Source of the DNA: JASFEQ01 sp050122535
Lineage (GTDB): Bacteria; Desulfobacterota; DSM-4660; Desulfatiglandales; HGW-15
DNA length: 8,036 bases
Reading direction: 5' to 3'
Assembly (NCBI GenBank): GCA_050122535.1
Contig: JASFIT010000210.1
Coordinates: 1-8,036 of the forward strand
The notes under the pieces were generated by a model. The model was not told where the DNA came from. It saw only the letters and a program-made list of their open reading frames with translations, and searched no databases. The stretch's first letter is position 1. Every line of letters starts with the position of its first letter. This document shows, in pieces, positions 5,897 through 8,036 of this stretch. The position numbers were made by a program, and so were the translations under genes.

Positions 5897-6718
5897 ATGA
5901 GAATGCGATTAGAAAAGAAGACGATGATGTTTTTAGTCACAACCGTTCTCTGGCTGGTGGCTTTGATTTTCTCTCATGATCAAACGGTGGCAGAAGACCA
6001 GAGGGCCATAGCCTCAGAACAGAATGGACTCCTACCTGTAGAGGTCCACAGACTGATCATGGATCCTGGAAGTCAGCAACCCATTGTGATTCTTGCGGAC
6101 TCTCTTGGAGAACGTGGGCTCTTTATTTGGATCAGCCATTTTGAAGCCAATGCCATTCATTCGGAAATCAACGGGATCGATCATTTCCGTCCCCTCACCC
6201 ACGATTTGCTAGAGAGGGTCATTAAGAGGGCCAATTTAAGAATTGAGCGTATTATCGTTACCCACGTTCAAAAAGGCGTCTATTACGCCACACTTCATAT
6301 AAAAGAGGGAAGCTCTGTCATAGAAATCGATGCAAGGCCGAGCGACTCAATCGTCATGGCCCTGAAGTTCAATGCCCCTATTTTTGTCTCCAAAAAGTTA
6401 TTCAAAAAGGCATCTGTTCCTCTTAGAGAGCAGGAGGGGGTGGAGGAACGTTATGGCCTGACGCTTCAGGACCTTACCCCTTCACTGGCACAGGCCTTTT
6501 CTTTTGATTCGACAGAGGGCGTTCTGGTCTCTGATGTGAGGAAACAGAGTCGTGCCGAAAGAGACGGATTGGAACGCGGGGATATCATTGTGGAGGTTGG
6601 GGGACGAACCGTTGACGGTATAAGCTCTATGAGGAACGCCTTCAAGGAGATTAAGGACCCTGTGGAGGCCAGGATTTTCAGAAAGGCCCAAATCATATCT
6701 ATTACGATTCATCCATGA
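5897..6718 (+). CDS. Exported BFN/DUF151-PDZ fusion protein
   Basis: From ATG 5897 the product is 273 residues. GGAGG at 5882-5886 lies ten bases upstream; ATG 5903 is an alternative. Residues 1-25 look like a signal sequence or membrane anchor: a basic start (RMRLEKK), then a hydrophobic run MMFLVTTVLWLVALIF, with a possible cleavage after TVA (30-32). Residues about 46-170 match the bifunctional nuclease family (PF02577, DUF151): GLFIWISHFEANAIH, RPLTHDLLERVI, then IDARPSDSIVMALKFNAPIFVS. Residues about 183-273 form a PDZ domain like those of DegP/HtrA proteins, with EGVLVSDVRKQSRAERDGLERGDIIVEV and a C-terminal strand ISITIHP. Most DUF151 proteins known to me are cytoplasmic and lack a PDZ, so export and fusion are unusual. 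A role in envelope protein binding is inferred from the PDZ only; nuclease activity is not shown. The stop lies three bases before the transposase element. Confidence 0.85.
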   Translation: MRMRLEKKTMMFLVTTVLWLVALIFSHDQTVAEDQRAIASEQNGLLPVEVHRLIMDPGSQQPIVILADSLGERGLFIWISHFEANAIHSEINGIDHFRPLTHDLLERVIKRANLRIERIIVTHVQKGVYYATLHIKEGSSVIEIDARPSDSIVMALKFNAPIFVSKKLFKKASVPLREQEGVEERYGLTLQDLTPSLAQAFSFDSTEGVLVSDVRKQSRAERDGLERGDIIVEVGGRTVDGISSMRNAFKEIKDPVEARIFRKAQIISITIHP

Positions 6719-6721
6719 AAA

Positions 6722-6745
6722 GGGGTCAGGTCTTCATTCTTGACA
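6722..6745 (+). repeat. Left 24-bp inverted repeat of the RAYT element
   Basis: It is the exact reverse complement of 7738-7761 and begins three bases after the BFN-PDZ stop. Its inner end is TTGACA (6740-6745), a perfect -35 hexamer pointing towards the transposase gene. Confidence 0.85.
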
Positions 6746-6803
6746 TTTGTAGTTTTTAGGACTAAGGATTCAATCAAAATCCATTCGTCGGTGAGGATCT
6801 TGT

Positions 6804-7757
6804 ATGGCTCGCCCGCTAAGAATTACTTACTCCGGGGCATTTTACCATGTAACCTCTCGTGGCAACGAGGGGAAGAACGTGTACAAGAGCAAACGGGATC
6901 GGGAAAAGTTTATTGAATATCTAAAGTCCGCAACGGAGAGATATGATGCTGTGATCCATGCCTATTGCCTGATGGACAATCATTATCATCTGCTCATAGA
7001 GACCCCGTCAGCCAATCTCCCTCAGATAATGCGGCATATTAACGGTGCATACACCACCTATTTCAACTTAAAACGAAAACGTAGCGGGCACCTTTTTCAA
7101 GGCCGCTATAAAGCCATTCTTGTGGATATCGACGAATATGCCCAAGCGCTTTCCCGATATATCCATCTAAATCCGGTTAGGGCCAAAATAGTTGAGATGC
7201 CCGAAGCCTACCAGTGGTCAAGCTATCGCTTTTATATCGGTAGCAAAAAGGCCCCTGACTGGTTATGCCGAGGTCTTGTCCTCGGATACTTCGGGAATGA
7301 CAGGGCGACCGCACAAAGTGGATATCAAAAGTTTGTTAACGCGCTCATGGACAAGGAATATGACAGCCCCCTCAAAGAAGTGGTCAGTTCCACATTGCTT
7401 GGTAATGCCGATTTTATTGAGTTTATCAAAGAAAAATATTTATCTGGCAAGAAGCCTGATAAAGACGTTCCGGCGCTAAAAGAACTGTCGGGAAAAGCGA
7501 CTGTAACTGAAATATTTGAAGAGGTTGAAGACGTCTTCGGCAAAGACAAGGCACAGGCAAGGAACATAAAAATGTACCTATGTCAGAGATATACAAAAGA
7601 GAGGCTAAAAGATATTGGGCAAGACTTTGGGATTGGCGAATCCGGAGTATCCCAGGCATGCCGGCGAGTGTCGCAGCGAATCCAAAAAGATAAAAACCTC
7701 AAGAGAAAAATGGCAAGAATTGAAAGGAAGCTGGATTTGTCAAGAATGAAGACCTGA
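6804..7757 (+). CDS. REP-associated tyrosine transposase (Y1_Tnp, HUH family)
   Basis: This 317-residue protein opens with MARPLRITYSGAFYHVTSRG, the usual start of the REP-associated (RAYT) branch of IS200/IS605-like transposases (PF01797). The metal-binding HUH motif is H60-Y61-H62 in CLMDNHYHLLIET. RYIHLNPVRA (118-127) carries the probable nucleophile Tyr119, and WSSYRFY follows at 138-144. The enzyme would nick and rejoin single-stranded DNA at palindromic ends. Residues about 180-317 form a C-terminal extension ending in a helix-turn-helix-like stretch, LKDIGQDFGIGESGVSQACR (268-287), reminiscent of the DnaA C-terminal DNA-binding domain found in some long RAYTs. The reading frame is intact and all key residues are present, so it may be active. 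GAGGA at 6793-6797 lies six bases before the ATG. The stop codon lies inside the right inverted repeat. Confidence 0.93.
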   Translation: MARPLRITYSGAFYHVTSRGNEGKNVYKSKRDREKFIEYLKSATERYDAVIHAYCLMDNHYHLLIETPSANLPQIMRHINGAYTTYFNLKRKRSGHLFQGRYKAILVDIDEYAQALSRYIHLNPVRAKIVEMPEAYQWSSYRFYIGSKKAPDWLCRGLVLGYFGNDRATAQSGYQKFVNALMDKEYDSPLKEVVSSTLLGNADFIEFIKEKYLSGKKPDKDVPALKELSGKATVTEIFEEVEDVFGKDKAQARNIKMYLCQRYTKERLKDIGQDFGIGESGVSQACRRVSQRIQKDKNLKRKMARIERKLDLSRMKT

Positions 7758-7761
7758 CCCC
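7738..7761 (-). repeat. Right 24-bp inverted repeat of the RAYT element
   Basis: It is the exact reverse complement of 6722-6745. On the plus strand it encodes the last residues and stop (TGA 7755-7757) of the transposase. On the minus strand it encodes the terminal residues and stop (TGA, complement of 7740-7742) of the truncated DUF89 reading frame. Confidence 0.85.
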
Positions 7762-8036
7762 GTTCCATTTCTTTCACTTTCCTCGTCCAGGGTATCGAAG
7801 TTTCCACCTCCCTTAGAAATAATCAGATCAGCTCTCTCCACCAATTCCCTCAGTTCCCTGGAACACCTCTTAAGGATTGTGCCGGGTAATGGGCTGTCTA
7901 TGCCGTTTCTAATAACGGTTGCGACTCTATCCATTCCAACAAACTGCGCCTCTCTTAGGGTTACGTCATTGAGGATGGGAACACTTCTTACGACAAAGAA
8001 AATTTCCACATCTTGTCCTTCTCTGATTGTTTCGAT
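7740..8036 (-). pseudogene. DUF89-family protein, 3'-truncated at the RAYT element; 5' end outside window
   Basis: The minus-strand frame is open from base 8036, so the gene begins outside the window; the ATG at 8009 is internal to the fold. The 98 visible residues match the C-terminal half of DUF89/ARMT1-like metal-dependent phosphatases (PF01937): SVPILNDVTLREAQFVGMDR, then VIRNGIDSPLPGT, then ADLIISKGGGNFDTLDEE. Family members usually continue for several dozen residues after the KGxGNFxTL motif. Here the native sequence stops within about seven residues of that motif, at the element boundary (7761/7762), and the last residues (GSGLHS) are encoded by the inverted repeat. The missing 3' part is not found on the other side of the element. 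The family suggests a sugar-phosphate or metabolite-repair phosphatase; the product may be unstable or inactive. It overlaps the end of the transposase gene by 18 bases, antisense. Confidence 0.7.

Larger units (their letters stand above)
6722..7761 (+). mobile_element. RAYT/IS200-like element with perfect 24-bp inverted ends
   Basis: The sequence at 6722-6745 (GGGGTCAGG...CTTGACA) is repeated exactly in inverted orientation at 7738-7761 (TGTCAAG...CCTGACCCC), 24 of 24 positions. Pairing stops on both sides of these arms. They enclose one transposase gene, and the right arm supplies its last codons and stop. Similar GGGGTCAGG-type sequences flanking Y1 transposases are recalled from other deltaproteobacteria. 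The 1040-bp unit sits between the BFN-PDZ stop codon and a truncated DUF89 gene. Confidence 0.8.

Overview
The window looks like chromosomal DNA of an anaerobic, sulfate-reducer-like deltaproteobacterium (Desulfobacterota). This rests on gene content and repeat types, not on any marker gene: a phenylphosphate-synthase-like split dikinase, a geranylgeranyl-reductase-family flavoprotein, a REP-type transposase with long inverted ends, and several intergenic palindromes. Base composition looks intermediate and coding is dense. No rRNA, tRNA or CRISPR array was seen.

Left part (1-2970, minus strand): a two-gene operon. The upstream gene (2970 to 1108) encodes a 620-residue protein ending in a PEP-synthase-type phosphohistidine swivelling domain (His575). 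The downstream gene (1004 to beyond base 1) encodes a stand-alone ATP-grasp domain of the PEP synthase/PPDK type. Together they look like the alpha and beta subunits of a phenylphosphate-synthase-like enzyme, in which ATP phosphorylates a catalytic histidine and the phosphoryl group passes to an organic substrate. No PEP/pyruvate TIM barrel is visible, so ordinary PEP synthase is unlikely. The true substrate is unknown. The 103-nt gap between the genes is a G/C-run palindrome that contains the beta gene's ribosome binding site.

Control region (2971-3459): an AT-rich divergent promoter region with a 15-bp dyad containing T-N11-A, placed between a good minus-strand promoter and a weaker plus-strand promoter. 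This is the usual layout for a LysR regulator controlling itself and its divergent neighbour.

Middle (3460-5627, plus strand): the LysR-type regulator, then an FAD-dependent oxidoreductase of the geranylgeranyl reductase family.

Right part (5628-8036): a MITE-like nested palindrome (about 5704-5845), an exported BFN/DUF151-PDZ fusion protein (5897-6718), a complete REP-associated tyrosine transposase element bounded by perfect 24-bp inverted repeats (6722-7761), and on the minus strand the remains of a DUF89-family gene whose 3' end is cut off at the element's right end. This part shows repeated mobile-element activity; the left part looks like a regulated catabolic module.
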